Part shown: positions 11,493-25,309 of the stretch, in pieces
Position numbering within the stretch: position 1 is the stretch's first letter
Layout of the letters: every line of letters starts with the position of its first letter
Notes under the pieces: model-generated
Seen by the model: only the letters and a program-made list of their open reading frames with translations
The model's database searches: none
Told to the model about the DNA's origin: nothing
Origin: Eucalyptus grandis
Lineage: Eukaryota > Streptophyta > Magnoliopsida > Myrtales > Myrtaceae
DNA: 64,000 nt
Direction of reading: 5' to 3'
Assembly: GCF_016545825.1 (NCBI RefSeq)
Contig: NC_052622.1
Location: 873,001-937,000, forward strand
Made by a program: the position numbers and the translations under genes

Positions 11493-12621
11493 CCCATTTC
11501 TCTCTCTATCTCTCTTTGCTGTGCATAAACATGCTGAGCAGAGATCAGAGCGGGGAAAAGGGCTGTTGTCCCTTTGTATCCATCACATCAAGTCAATGTT
11601 CAACTGGTGTGGAACAGTGCTTTTTGGATCTTTTTTCATATTTGCATATAAACTGGATTCTCTTGGAAATAGGGTAAATTTTTTTCTACCATGTCTTTGT
11701 GATGTGTCGCAGTGCCTGTGAGTACTGGGCATCCCTGCAAAACTGCAATTGCCAGAGTGCAGCTTCTAATTAAGTCAAATCTCACAAATCTTATTTTAGA
11801 GCCAGTATATTTGGTATTTTTTTCATAAAAAATAAATATATTTGTGAAATGACGCGTCGCGATTATGTTGGCATCCTTAAGTAAGTTTTATCCACTGACA
11901 GTTTATTTAGGTTGTTCGCATATGCTTTATCAAATTCAATCTTATTTTCTGAAAGAACATATCTAGCCTAGGATTAGAGATCCTTCCAATTTGACCGTTT
12001 AAAATAGTGGACGCATCGGCTTTTCAATTGCAATCGATGTAGTGGAGAGAGAGGATGAAACAAAAGCACATGGTCAAGTGACTTATAAGTCGTGTTTAAG
12101 GTGGAGCTAATTTGTGTCCCAAAAAATGCATGTGTCTAGCGTTAAACTTAAGTAACGATCTAGTCTTGAAATCAATAAATTACTTCCGATTGTTTAAAAG
12201 TATAAGTATCGATGTTTTGGCCCGAAAGTAATACTGGAAGTGTCATTACTTTTTACGATACTAAAATTTTTCAAGCAATCACTTTAGTGTCATTAGATCC
12301 ATTAAACAAGTGGGTTGGATTAGTTTAATTGAATCGAAAATGTTCAAATCCAAATCAATCCATTTTCATGTAATATAAATCTATTAACCCATACTCGATC
12401 TCCCTCATAAGTCATTGCCTAACTCATGTTTGTAGAATGCATAATTGTAGTTAACCTCAAGATCTAGGGATCACCTTACACAATAAACCTCAATCTTGCA
12501 TACATACACTTACAATATATGCTCTTTCGGCAGTTCTCTCTTTTTATTAATTCAATTATTGAAAATCTATCTACATCAATTGATTCAAATGTTTACTTCT
12601 TCATACCATTGTGTTTTCATT
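11491..12621. other. Intergenic sequence
   Basis: No gene seen. The words around 12290-12420 (GTTAAACAAGTGGGTTGGA type, then TATTAACCCATACTCG) resemble those at 59920-60050, so a decayed repeat is likely here. Confidence 0.45.
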
Positions 12622-13230
12622 AGGAATGAACAGTTCTAGTTTCAAAGTTTCGGATTCGTACAGGTTCCAAATAGAGTCTCAAATATACCTGTTGGAATAA
12701 GTTTGTAGTTTTTTAGAACCCATATACTATCTTGCATACACTAAAACCTAGAATCCATCATATTACAAGTTCTAGAGTTGGTTTTAAGTTCTACCAAAGT
12801 TCCATCTGTATAATTAATTAAACAATTACAGTTTATCATTACTTTTAATAATCATCACTTGCTATAACAATCCATTAAATATCAGTTATATTTACACACT
12901 CGAATAACATGAAATATTAATAAAATAAAATTCTTAGTTATGAAATTGAAGTTTAGACTAATAGTTCTAAATTATACATTCATCATCAAACGCTATGGAA
13001 TATTATAGGATCATGCGAAGATATAGAATAAGAAAAATACAAAAACTTATTTCAAATTCCAAGTTACGAGTTTTACTTATCCATAATCTAAAACCTACCC
13101 ATCAAACCGTGTACTTCAATTTTTTATATTTATAACTTACCTTGTATATCGTGAAACCTAAAACCAAATAAATTTCCATGGGTTCGGTTATTCTATTTCA
13201 AGTTCTACTCTAAAATCATGCTCACCCTTA
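12622..13230. mobile_element. Non-autonomous TIR element (GGTTC-type repeat family)
   Basis: Left end GGAATGAACAGTTCTAGTTT and inverted right end GGGTGAGCATGATTTTAGAG followed by AACTTGAAATAG share a diverged inverted arrangement about 600 bp apart. AT-rich interior with no protein. Copies or halves lie at 4470-4675 and 59640-59800. Confidence 0.4.
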
Positions 13231-13779
13231 GTTTTCACCCATATTATGAATTATGCAAACTATATTCGTAGAGAAAGGCCATATGTAATGAGAAAGCATG
13301 CTAAGTTCCGTTTACTAAATGACATGGCAAGTGATATTCGTGATATGGAACGCCTTAAATTCTAAACTACCGACCATAAAATGCTGCATGCAATGTCATG
13401 TCATTTAGTAGGTAACTTTTTATAAAATACAGCACGCCTAGCATTACTTATATAGGTGCATATATATAAATGTTACTTCTTTTTAGGAAAACCGAACTCC
13501 ATAAAGTAAGTCTGCTAAAGATTTGTGTTTTCTTCTAGTACTGTACTGATGGATACTAGACAGATTCGGCACTTGGAAGAGACCAGCTGATTAGAAAGCA
13601 TTGCAACTCTTTCTCGGATAATGGAAAATCAGGCATTTATGTGATTCACGCTTGGGCGGGCACTTTTGGAATAGGAATAAAAGTGTGTGCACTAACGTAA
13701 ACGTGGGTACATAAGAGTGAATGAATTTCTTCAAAAAGGATAAAAGACAAGTCATCTGCTTTTAAGATTATGTTAAGCG

Positions 13780-16265
13780 GCTACAATTTGAACAACCAAC
13801 GTCTTAAAAATTCGACAATAGGCAACACGAAAGTTACAAAAATTATAATCCTCTATGGTAGATATAAAATACACACGCTGTACTTTTTGTAAAAGGTCCC
13901 TGAAAACTTATCGTTCTTAGCAAATTTATCTATCTTTGATTTCATGCAATTTACTTCATGGCAACTATTATTCCCAATGTTGTACTTTAAATTTCTTATC
14001 ATTTACTTTCTTGTTCAAAATCAACAGTGAAATTCACAGCTTTTTGTCGATTTATATCTATCCATCTACATTCTAATATGTATTTCATCATATTTTCTGT
14101 GTAACGCTTTTTTAGCAAGCCTAATAGGACATATCTTGTTGATTCAAGAAGACTACAATGGCTAGAACCAAATATCGACGAGGGTCCTACAATGTTGTTG
14201 GCAACAACCATCCGGTATCACAAACTGAAAATGAAGTTGTTGCACATTCAAAGTCCTCAACTGCTGGAAGGGCAATAGAAGAAAATCAACGTGGAGGGGC
14301 TTTTCTTCCAATGTATCTTATTGAAGAGTAGTTAATGGATGTTAATTTCAACATGGTGTCTACCATGGGACAATTGCTCCAAAAATAGCAAAATGATATG
14401 ACTAATTACATCGTGAGTCACATGATGAATGCGATTAAGCCAATTGTCATTAACGATGTGAATGATACTTTGTTAAGACTAGGATCATCTAATCCATCCC
14501 CACCATTGCAAGACAATCCAGTGGTAATAAGGTATGTTCCTAGTCTCTCTCAATTTATTGATGCTAACAATGTTGGTCAGAGTAATCAATCCCAATAAGA
14601 ACTACACAACAATTTGGATCGTCTAAAAGCAAGGCTAGAATAATGAGAATAGTTAGGCTACTGTTGGTCAAAATAACCAAATTCGTAACAATATCACCTA
14701 ATGCGAATATTCCTAGTAGGCCTAACATGCCTATTAACATATGTAATCTGCCAATACCATGATAAGTCGATCTATTGGTTTGTTGCCATGCTGTCTAAAA
14801 CTGATATACTAATTTACTACCTAATTTAGTGTGTAACTGGGCTTGAGATGGAAATATTATTTCAAATTTTAAAAAATGATGCATGAGGCATCAATTGTTG
14901 ATTTGGCATGCTCTATCAATGCCATGATAAGTCAATTGATTTGTTTGTTGCTAGGTTTTAGAAGGCTATGCATAGATGCGTCCCTTTGCTCTTTGAAAAA
15001 GAATTCTTGAATTCGGCTTGCCAAAATATTACTTGAGACAAATTTGAGGGCCAAAACTTTGTCAATTTATTTCAATTCGCAGTTAAAGTGTCAAAGTACG
15101 AGCAACTACTTATAGATAGAGATAAAAGGCCCACATGAATACTTTACACAAAATGTGACACTAATACAAAATTATGAACCAGAGTATGATTTTTTTTTTT
15201 TTTTTGGTCAAATTCATATAATGAATTTAACCAGGATGAAAACATTGAAATAAATGTGGCAAAAATGGTGCTAGACAGGCCTTACATTTGTCGACCCTTA
15301 AAGCTTGTCAAAATAAGTACATAAATAATGGCTAAGGTTAAAGACACTCGAATTTATTTGCTTGATGCTTATAAGTAAAGATGAAATCTTTGACTGAAAG
15401 ACGACCTTATTTAATTAAGTGAAGGATGTGTAATGCATATAAGATTCAGTAGCTAAAACATATTGCAAGTGGCACCATTCATGGAGCTATAACATAATCA
15501 ATTGTGTATTTTTAAGAAAACAATTCAAGAGGTAATTTGGCGATGAAAAATCACTTTTGTTGAATGATTGATGACCATTGATTATTTAATTTATAAAATT
15601 GAATGATTGATAAACCATTTCATTCTTTTTAAATAAGGCATACATTGACACCAAAAAATGACGAACTTTTAGTTATTATTGATAAGTAACAAATTGAGTC
15701 GATAAACAGTTTGGTTAAAACAGTCCATAACTTCAAAATTCGACAACACATGATACGAAAGTTATTGATGAAAGCATACATCAAGCCTTGTGAAGTTAAT
15801 TAATGAAGTCATCTACAACGAGGAATCGAAACAAAAACATAATTGCCGAGTGATTGTATTTTATTGCCAATATTTTAGGATTTTTATAACTTTTTGTAAA
15901 TAACTTTTACTAGATAATATGAGATAATGGATAGTGTAACTTCTCGTAACCGTTAATAAGATTAGAAGGTTATTTGCTTATTTGAATTCAAAACTTGTAA
16001 CAATCGATGGTGGGCTGTAGATACCCACATTGCACTCTCTACAAAAGATCTCCATCAATCACAGAAATCAACATTGCTTTGCAAATTTTGCAATTTTCAG
16101 TGCTAGCAACGATCATTTTCAATGTCATACCCTAAATTCTTTGTCATTTACTCTCTTTTCTAAAATCAACAAATGATTCATCACAACTTTTGTTGATATA
16201 TATCGATCCATCTCCGATCCAATAGGTATTTCATCACGTTTTTTTGGGCCAAACCTATTAATAGC
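13780..16265 (+). mobile_element. Degenerate LTR retrotransposon with gag-like remnant
   Basis: A stretch at about 13790-14135 is repeated in direct orientation, diverged, at about 15710-16255; the clearest matches are 13975-14115 against 16115-16250. These are likely the two LTRs. Between them ATG 14159 opens a gag-like reading frame (MARTKYRRGSYNVVG start) broken by stops at about 14328 and 14387. An open piece at 14398-14598 continues the same kind of sequence. No protease, reverse transcriptase or integrase is recognisable, so this is an old, deleted copy. Confidence 0.5.
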
Positions 16266-17253
16266 TCCAATCCCACATAAATTCGAGGGACAATAAGTCC
16301 GCAGAGCCAAATAGATACGATTCAACGGAGGGCCGCGACCAACCAGCGTCCTGCATTCGCCAATACGTGCGTATGTCTTGTCGTTGTGTAGAGATGTTTC
16401 TAAGTGACATGACACGAACAACTCTGCAGCTACGAGTTGTCAAGTTTCAGAGGATATCTGTCATGTGGGAAAGGGGGAAAAGAGGAAGGGGAGGGAATAG
16501 TAATGGTGGGAAGAGGGAGATGCTTATGTTGAGGTGGAGTCCACCGAGGCTACGTATTGCCTCGATTCACCAGTGCGGGAGGGAGGGAGGAAGGGAGTGG
16601 GAAGGGGGCCATTGTTGCTGCAGAAAAGGCCTGCATTATTGCCCTGCTTGTGTGGGGGCAAGCCTTTTGCTCTTATGTTGGTGGCCTCTCCTGTCCCCTT
16701 ATTTGGGAAAATATTCCGTGTACTGCAAAAAATATACTCTGTTGCCAAAACCATTTTGAAGCAGATTTTTCCTTTTCTTTGTGAAAGACTATAACCAGGG
16801 TCTTGCTTTTCCTTGACAGAGGGTTTTTAACAGAGTCCATGATGGGATGATATTCGTTCGTTCATATCAGCCTTATGATGTGCTTTTTTTTGGTTAATGC
16901 ATATCGGTCTTATGATGTTGAGTTCGAAGGAGCTAAGGAAATCGATCTTGCTTGGGCATGTCTTGATTGGTTTAGGTAGATAATATATGTGAGGAGCACA
17001 TAAAAGTTTTGACTTTTTCAAAGGGGCTTGGTAATGATGATTTTCAATCAGAAAAGTGGAAACGGGAATTTGATATTTTATTGAGTTTTCCACTAATTGA
17101 GCAGAATAGATATTCAAAAACCGGTATATGGAAACACTTAATGATATGAAATGTGGGGGATTTGATATTAGGCTACGTTGATCATCTACATTTTTAATCA
17201 TGATAAGATTTGATAGGATATGATATGAAATGTGGGGGATTTTGTTATATCTT
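16266..17253. other. Intergenic sequence
   Basis: A purine-rich, moderately GC-rich stretch at 16455-16620 makes several overlapping frames without product. A 21-bp word (GATATGAAATGTGGGGGATT) occurs at 17143 and 17222, next to the SINE target site. Confidence 0.45.
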
Positions 17254-17264
17254 GTTCACTATTT

Positions 17265-17448
17265 TGTGTTTTTTTTTTTTTTTTGGCAACTCGAGGAACA
17301 CCGTAAACTAATAATCGGCGAGCTTCCCTAACGACGCCTCTAGGATTCAAACTCTTCCCCTTCGTGAGGGGGAGAGAACCCCAACTCTTCCTCTTCGTGA
17401 GAGGGAGAGAGCCCCAAGCCAACTGCGCCGCTGCGGGTGGTGGTTGTG
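17265..17448 (-). mobile_element. tRNA-derived SINE with target-site duplication
   Basis: On the minus strand an A-box-like motif (GGCGCAGTTGG, within 17411-17431) is followed by a B-box-like motif (AGTTTGAATCC, within 17339-17355) and an A-rich tail (T-run at 17267-17284 on the plus strand). Flanks are the 11-bp direct repeats GTTCACTATTT at 17254-17264 and 17449-17459. A 33-bp unit is duplicated inside (17352-17384 and 17385-17417), which lengthens the A-to-B spacing. Well-preserved ends suggest a fairly recent insertion. Confidence 0.75.
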
Positions 17449-17459
17449 GTTCACTATTT

Positions 17460-20400
17460 GATGTTTATAATGATAAAATCGGATATATTTACATTACATC
17501 ATATATATTGTTTGGTATAAATGTCATATCAATATAAATGAATCACTAATTTTACAAACAAAAAAAAAATCATGACACTCTTATTATTTTTATTTTTTCT
17601 TCTCTTTTTTAATTAATATATTATTTATTTATTTCTTCCCCTTCCATCATTATCTCGATAAAATTTTATCAAATAGAAAACTATACTAATATACCTAAAA
17701 TACTAAAACGCCTAAAATATGTAATAAAATATATTTTATATTTGAGTTTATATTATAAGATAGAATTAAATTCGAATATATATTAAAATAAGATTATCTT
17801 AAAAAAAATAACTTTTTATTTTTTGTTATTTTGAATTTCTTATTTTGGAATTCAAATATTACTTATATTGAAATATAATTTTAAATTTTTCATTTAAGAA
17901 GTTTGTTATATGAGGAAAAACTTTCATATTATGGATATTAGAAATCCTATCAACATTTATCCATCTCATTTATCGGATAATTTTATTAACTGTATATGAT
18001 TTTATTCTATTTTGAGTAAACACCAAATACATGATATGATAAATTTTATCCTGACCACCAAACGTAATTTTAATGAATTTGAAAGGAATGGTACTTAGAA
18101 GTACTTTGTTTGTATCTGACAACTATAAGAGAGACTACAACAGAAGTCTCATTGAAAAAGGGTACATCTATCTCATTGAAAACTTTATAATAAAGGAAAT
18201 TATTTTTAAAAATATTAATTTTCATTTATTTTGTGGTTTAGGGAAAGTGATTTATTTCTTACTAGAAAAGGGAAGTCGGTTTCCCCCAATCTAAGTTTGT
18301 TGTTTCGCATTATATGGAAAATATTTTCCATAGATCGATTAATCTTCTGTCATCTAAACATCGAAAATTCTAAAAACATTCTTCGAAGACAGTTCTCCAT
18401 CAAACAAATAAACCCTCAATTCATTAAAAGACGAGAGCAAAGCACAAGTATTGATGAGTTAATGGACGTGGATCTAATGAAAAGAGGAGAGCGCCCAAAA
18501 GCCCATTTCAGCCGCACTCCATAGAACTTTTCTTATGGTTTATAGCTTCTTCGGCCCATGTAACTCTTAAAATCAGAAACTAAAATGACATAAGATGCAG
18601 AACGCTCTTTTCTTCAGCATTTCATTGTGGGCCGAAGCCCTTCTCAGTTTTTTTTTTTAATTCCCATTTTGTTTTGCTTCTTTTATTCTTTGAACTGATC
18701 TAAACAAGAATGACCATTGACCATTCTTTTACACAAGTCGGTCTCTTGCGCTGATCCAATCCGAGCAAAGATCAGTCATCAACCTCGACATAAAAGAAAG
18801 AGGTCTACAAGAGATCTTGAGCAGAGGAACTCAATTGGGCTTAGAGGGTTTCCAAGACTTGCCTAATTCTGGCTTTGGTTTTTTCCAATCCAAGGCCTAT
18901 AATCACTTTTGTTTTTTTGTTTTTTTTTTGGGGGTTCTTTTGCTGGCAAGACTCATGCCCAAATCAGTAATCACGTTTCACAAAGAAGGGACCCGGTCCC
19001 CATGCCCGCCTACCGAGGATCGATGAGGAACGGATTTACGTACTTTTGAGATCGATCATTTATAAGTTTCGCGAATGAGACACGCAATTCGACGAGCCAG
19101 GATGATCTCGATCTCCCGGGACGAATCCGAAACAGCAATAATACAAAAAAAGGCTCTAAGAGCGGATGCCGTGTCGTCATCATCGATTGGAGGAGGCTCT
19201 TTCCATTTTATTCGAATCCGCACGCTCACGTCCTTTTCCCTTGCTTCTACACAAATTCAGTTTTTACAGGTGTGCCGTGACAACAAATCCCAGCGATCCA
19301 GCTGAGTCACTCCCACCAAATCATCTCGAGTGGCTCCTCCTCTGTGTTATCTTTCGCTTCGTGCGCGTCGATCTCCCACCACCGATACTGCCTGCCATAA
19401 CTAAGGAAGAAAGGGAGAGAGCGATTAAGGGAACGTGACAAGAGAAGAATACAAAGAGGGAAGAGCGAGCCCGTCGGCTTGCTGGGCGCTGCCAAGAGAA
19501 ACGACAAACGAAATGCGAGGGGGATTTAGATTTTGTGCCACTTCGATCGAATTCCGTCGTGCACGGTGTCCATCCTGGCACGTAATTAGGGAGGGGGAGG
19601 GATAAGTTCTATTGCGCTAATCATTCTCATTATTCTAATCGATGACGGTAAGCAATTACAACTCGATTTGATCATGTTGTTTGTTCGTTTATGCCTTGGC
19701 CAGATGCCTTATCTAACTCTCAAACCTTGCTGCCAACGCGATCAAGATGAGGGACCACAAAGCATAGTAACCATGATGTTGATTAGATCTTGACGTTATA
19801 AAGATATAATCATACCGTTATGTTTGGACATGTCATGACTTAAATATGACAAACATATCGATACGTACGCACTGACGAAATGCAACTCAACTCATGCTTT
19901 GTGTCAACCATCTTATATTTGCTTCGGAAATAAGACAAGTAGTAGAAAAGTACGAGGCAATAGCAATGGCATGTTCTTTGAGAGAGAGAGAGAAGATTAG
20001 GTTTTATATCTTAGCATCGCTATGATCAAGGGAATTCCGACCGGATCTTCTTCATTTTCGCAGTTCTTTTTCCAGGGTTATTTCTTAAATCAGAATTAAA
20101 CTTATTGAAATGCGCGATCTTTTGGCCGATGCTACGGGAAATCACAGAGGACGGGAAAAGGATGTCTTAAAAAGTTCAAAAGCAGCAAACCCTGAAGAGG
20201 GCACCGCCCCTAGAAATTCTATAATCCAGATGCGCAATTTGCTGAAACGAATTCCTATTGGTCCGAAATTAAGGCATCGCTTGTTCCATCCATTAACAAA
20301 TTAAACTTAGATTAAATAATAATAATATAATTGGTCGGATATTATTATTATAATCGCTGGTTAGTAATACCACTACGGCATTTTTGTTTATTCGCGACGC

Positions 20401-23400
20401 AACTACCGATGAGAACAAAACCGTCCATCATTTTGTCGTGTCCCAAGGCGTTGGCAAAAGGAAAGAAGATCTCGTTTTGATAACAGAGGTAGAGATGTTG
20501 TATATATATCGGATGGAGACTCCTCAAGTGAATGTCATTTTGCTCAGAGTGAAAAAAAATAGAAGAAAATCTTAAAAATGAAAACAAGCCCGTACAGCTA
20601 AAGGTCAAAAAGTTGTCTATGTTGATTCGAGATTTCGTAATTTTGATTTGGAATCGTCAATTACACATGGGTTGCACTTGAAATTATTGTTTTCTCAATC
20701 AAGTGATCCATACCAAATTCAACTAAATTTAAAGGTGGTGCTGTTTCCACCCCTTCAATAATTATATATACTCTCATTTACATTAAAAAGACAAAAACAT
20801 TCTCAATCTTTCGACTGTAATTTAAAATTATGGTCTCGCTCATTCTTTTTTTCTAATTTTACTTTTATATTCAAGATAATTACCATGACTAAGTATCTCA
20901 CATTTTTTTAGCGTATTAAAGAAAAGCTCTTCCTATAATGTTCTACATGCTCCGTGTTTAATAACGAAAAAAAGATGTTTTTAACACATTATAAAATTGA
21001 AAAGTATCTTATTCATTATTGATCTTATAACAATTTATCTATTTTTCGTTCCTCTTATTTCAAAAGCTCACTTTCTTGGTAAATTTTTTATTAACTTCAT
21101 TAGTCTGAAATATATATCAAGTCTCTTTATTTACTATATCAAAGAACTTATCTTATTAATAAGATCATTTTATACATGCGAGATGTTAGAGGAATTTCTA
21201 GGAGTACACTAAAAACATTATGCACATATCTTTATATATATATATGTATTTTGTAAATAGTTCATGAATAATATTAATTTCTATCAATCCAAAATAATGA
21301 TATTTCACTTAAAATATCGAAAAAATATTTACTGTATGCAATGTTTTGGTTTAATTAAATTCCATCTACTTAATAATTTTATCTATAAATTTGATTGACA
21401 ATGTAGAAAAGAGCTAGATTTGTTGGAAATTTCTCTTTTTGACGAAACAAATTCTTCTAGAAGTAATATCAAACAATAAAAAAAAAAAAATATAGTGCCC
21501 TATATATACATGGAAAATCTACGATAAACAAAACTGAACACAAGAAATTATTAATCATGATAAATAAATCCTGCATAGATATAAAAATACTTAAAAAAAG
21601 GGAAAGTAGATAAGTTCTGGACCACCAATATTGCAAATGAATGATAGATGGAAATTTTGTCTGTTTGGTAAAAATTGGGTGGCTGTTGTCGTATAGGAGG
21701 TGGAAACAGTGTCGTCCAATTTTGATTATAATTTCCCAATTAAAATTCACGATATTTGCTCTCAGGTAACATTTCACTAGAGGACAACGGTTTAAACTAG
21801 GTCAAGAGATTACTGACGACATCTGTAATTAGTTATGAGGATTATGGTTAAGTTGGTCGGCAAGGTCGAAATTATAAAATAATCCAGCTGGATGGAAATT
21901 AAAATTTTTATGGGGGGCATAATGAGAACAAGAGGGGTACAGATAAGGAGGAGCGGAAGACAGTTGGGCATTCTCGTGGCATGGAAAATTTCCCCGAATA
22001 AATTAATTCAATTTAAATTGAATTGAATTTATAAAAAAGATTTTGTCGATTTTTTATGTGACACGATTAACAACAAAAGATGTCCACGTGATGCGGGCCT
22101 TTTGGAAGGGAGTACGGGAATGGGACTGTCATTGTCCTTACTTGTGGCGGCTGTGTATGTCTATATTAGTTAGCCAGAGCTTTTTATTTAAAAGCAAAAA
22201 AGAAAAAAAGAAAAAAGAAGTGGTGCGATTTTATTTTACTTAAATCGCTCCTAGTTGAAAGAAAATTATTCTTGCCATAACTCTGAATGGTTATAACACT
22301 TTTTAATTTATCGAGTTGATGGAAATATGTTTAAGAGAACTAATTAATCAAAATCACGAACGGAGAGAGAGAAATGACGTTGTTATTTATTGATACTGCA
22401 AAAGGCACACATTGTTAGGAAATATAATTATTCATATTAATCAAAACAGTGATGTTTTATTCCATCACTTTTTGTTGTTTTTTGGTAGTTTCTTACCAAT
22501 TTCATTTCCCTTCTTTCACTTACTAACGTGCTCAATCTTAATCTCTATAAAGGCTTGTTCGTGATGAGATTGAAAGTTTTTGATAATCTTTGTTAAATAA
22601 ATATCTTAAATATAAATTATAATCATTAAGAATTCACAATTTTAACTTAAGAATTCGTCTGCGAAAATTTGGACCAAAGAATTATACATTACAATTAGAG
22701 ATTAAACTTTAGGGAGACATAAATAAATGAACCTGAATAATAATTTTTCAGATCAGTTAGAATTCCAACCTCTAAATTTATTAAAATACTCAAATCTTAA
22801 ATGATACTCCTAAAAAGGGAACACGCATGTAAACTTCTTTGATTTGAACACAAAAGACGGAAAAACAACAGTTTAGGAAATGTTGATAAGAATCGTTGGA
22901 TTTATTTGCTCCACATTAAATGTATATATTTTTTCTTCGAACAATATTACCACTAATGAGATTTTGTGAGGGCAATTTGGAACTATATAAATCTGAGGAC
23001 GCATCTGAAACTATTTGAGAAATTGTAACGCATATTGCATCATGTCTACAATTTTCTTTTACAACATGGGATGAGAAAATAAATGCCTGGGCAAAAACAT
23101 GTGGGGTGAATGTATGGTACAAATGGTACGATACTTCTCAGATTGGTGCATTTTTCTATTTGCTAAATTCCAACTTTTCAGAAGAGGCATTTCAAAAGAG
23201 TCCCATGATATTCTAATATTTTCGGATCACCACATTTAAGTAAATATTTTATAATACTCACTTATTTGAAAATTGAAAAATGAATTGTATTAAATCAGAT
23301 TCAAGAAATGAAATTTACTAGTGAAGATTTCTTTACTTTAAATTTTAAACCTTGAACTCTTGATCTCTATAGTAATATCTACAAATCAGAAAAAAAGAAG

Positions 23401-24580
23401 AATTAAAATAGGTGTAGTCCCGCAAGAAAAGGACACCCGATGCCATTACAATGTCAATAAAAGTAGTCTCATGCATTTGATTTAGTCATTAAAAGTATAA
23501 ATGCATGCATGAATTAAACACTCGACATAAGTTCAACTCGACACATCATTAAGATCGAAATAATCCAATGTCTGGACCATTAATCCGGATCTACCTAGGA
23601 GACAAGCATCTTGTCATCAGCATATTTATAAAATGGCAACTGATTTATCGAGAACATTAGGATCATTAGATCATGTCTGCTTCATTATATGGGGGACTTC
23701 CCCTTTCGTTTACGCATTTACTTGCGGTTGAATCATTTTCCGAAGGGGGAGTGGAGGAATGGATTAGGTGGGGACTCGTGGCAATGCAGACAACACCAAA
23801 TAATTATAAAATCAGGCGAGGAGAATGTTGCCGCACAACACGACAAGCGCAACGACAATTGTCCCAAGTATTCCTTGGCATTCCCTCTTTTTTGCTTGCC
23901 TTTTTATTTTCAAGAACCCATCCAAAAATCTCCCAGATATGTATATGATATAAGGCACGATACACGAAATAAACAACAGGAAGAAAACCAAAATGAGTTG
24001 CAGAAGGGTCGACTACACTACAAGGGAAAGCTCTGTCAATCCTCAGTGGAGTTTAGCTTCTCCTATTCCCTTGAATCATTCAATTTTTCCATCGGGTCAG
24101 GATTTCCATTTGGATGTATGCAGAACGTGGGTCCATCCAACTAAGCGTATATTGTTACATTAATGGAAATTATTGGTCCTGATCTTGATATATTGTATTG
24201 TGATGATGCATGTCGAGGGAGGGTCCAGGGCAAGTAACAATCACTCTCCACCGCCATTTTCAATTAACTATGCGCATGCTTATCACCGAGGAGCACTTTT
24301 ATAAATCCGACTATCGGGTTCTCTCACGAGGGAGGACAAAACTTGTTCACCATTGAAAATCTTCAAACCACCAAAGGGTTTCGTTTTTAACAATTTTGTG
24401 CGGTTGGAATAGCTCTATCTTTCCATAACAGGAAAGGCTTGTCAGTGATCTCAAACCATCGAATTCGTATTCGCCCAAGAGAAGAGGCCCCAATCAAGAC
24501 GGATCGTGATAGAAGAAAAGATGTGCATCTCATTAGTACTCTTTTAAGTAGTTTATTCTTTAATTCAAATCTTGATTAGA
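17460..24580. other. Long AT-rich intergenic stretch, no gene supported
   Basis: 17460-18070 is very AT-rich, with GGTATAAATG at the left and ACCACCAAACG at the right that may be MITE remains. 19050-19620 and 20100-20310 are less AT-rich and give short frames (up to 90 codons) without recognisable domains. 20640-24580 shows nothing coding. I could not assign any of it. Confidence 0.5.
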
Positions 24581-24590
24581 TTGATTTTGG

Positions 24591-24915
24591 GAAAATGACA
24601 CAAATAATCCTTAAATTTTGACCCAATGTACGATGTGGTTTCTGAACTTTTAATTTATTGAATGTAATCCCTAAATTTTTTGTACGTGTTCGATTTAGTC
24701 TGTGAACATTCAATATTATCCCTGATTTTGAATTAATAAAATGACTACTTTGAATATTTTATTATAGTTCAGAGACTAAATCGAATATATACCAAATGTC
24801 AAGGAACCACATTAAATAAACCGTAAGTTAGAGATCACATTAAACATTAATTAAAGGTCATGGACCATGTGGCACGTTGAATTAAAATTCATGGGTCATT
24901 TATGTCATTATCTCA
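24591..24915. mobile_element. Foldback/Mutator-like MITE with perfect 10-bp TSD
   Basis: Long inverted repeats (left GAAAATGACACAAATAATCC, inverted right GATAATGACATAAATGACCC) span most of the 325 bp. It is flanked by the exact direct repeat TTGATTTTGG at 24581-24590 and 24916-24925. A 10-bp duplication with long TIRs fits Mutator-type non-autonomous elements. No protein is encoded. Confidence 0.75.
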
Positions 24916-25095
24916 TTGATTTTGGAATCTCGTATATGTATAACGAGTAAAAGTGCCCCTGACATGGTGGTAAGGAAAGTCATGACATGATTCAAACATG
25001 AGATATGCTACATTTGAATAAAATGTTTGACCATTCGGTCAACCCCCTATCAATTTAATACTTTTATAATTGCTATGTTTCATTAATATATTTGA

Positions 25096-25205
25096 AACCA
25101 CTAGGGGTTGTCCTAGGGCCACCCTTCTCATTTGTGAAGGGGTTGGGGAGTTCAATTCCCCACTTTCGAGGGCTGGGGTTATATAGGATAGGGTGAAAAA
25201 AAAAG
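25096..25205 (+). mobile_element. SINE-like fragment
   Basis: Carries a B-box-like GAGTTCAATTCCCC, an A-box-like GGGGTTGTCCTAGGG and ends in an A-run (about 25194-25203). The block CTTCTCATTTGTGAAGGGG resembles the repeated block in the SINE at 17265-17448. No clear target duplication was found. Confidence 0.45.
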
Positions 25206-25309
25206 AATAAAATATTTGTTTTGGTTCAATTTAATTAATTGATTTTTAGTTGTAGTTAGTATCTTTAATTCTCACTTGTTTACACCCCGAGAAGAATATA
25301 GCACAAGAG

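Noticed and set aside
17339..17431. A tRNA gene
   Set aside because: A and B boxes are present but too far apart, with no cloverleaf; A-tail and target duplication show a SINE.
23673..24144. 91- and 151-codon overlapping frames
   Set aside because: No motif, no codon bias, overlapping in two frames; likely chance.
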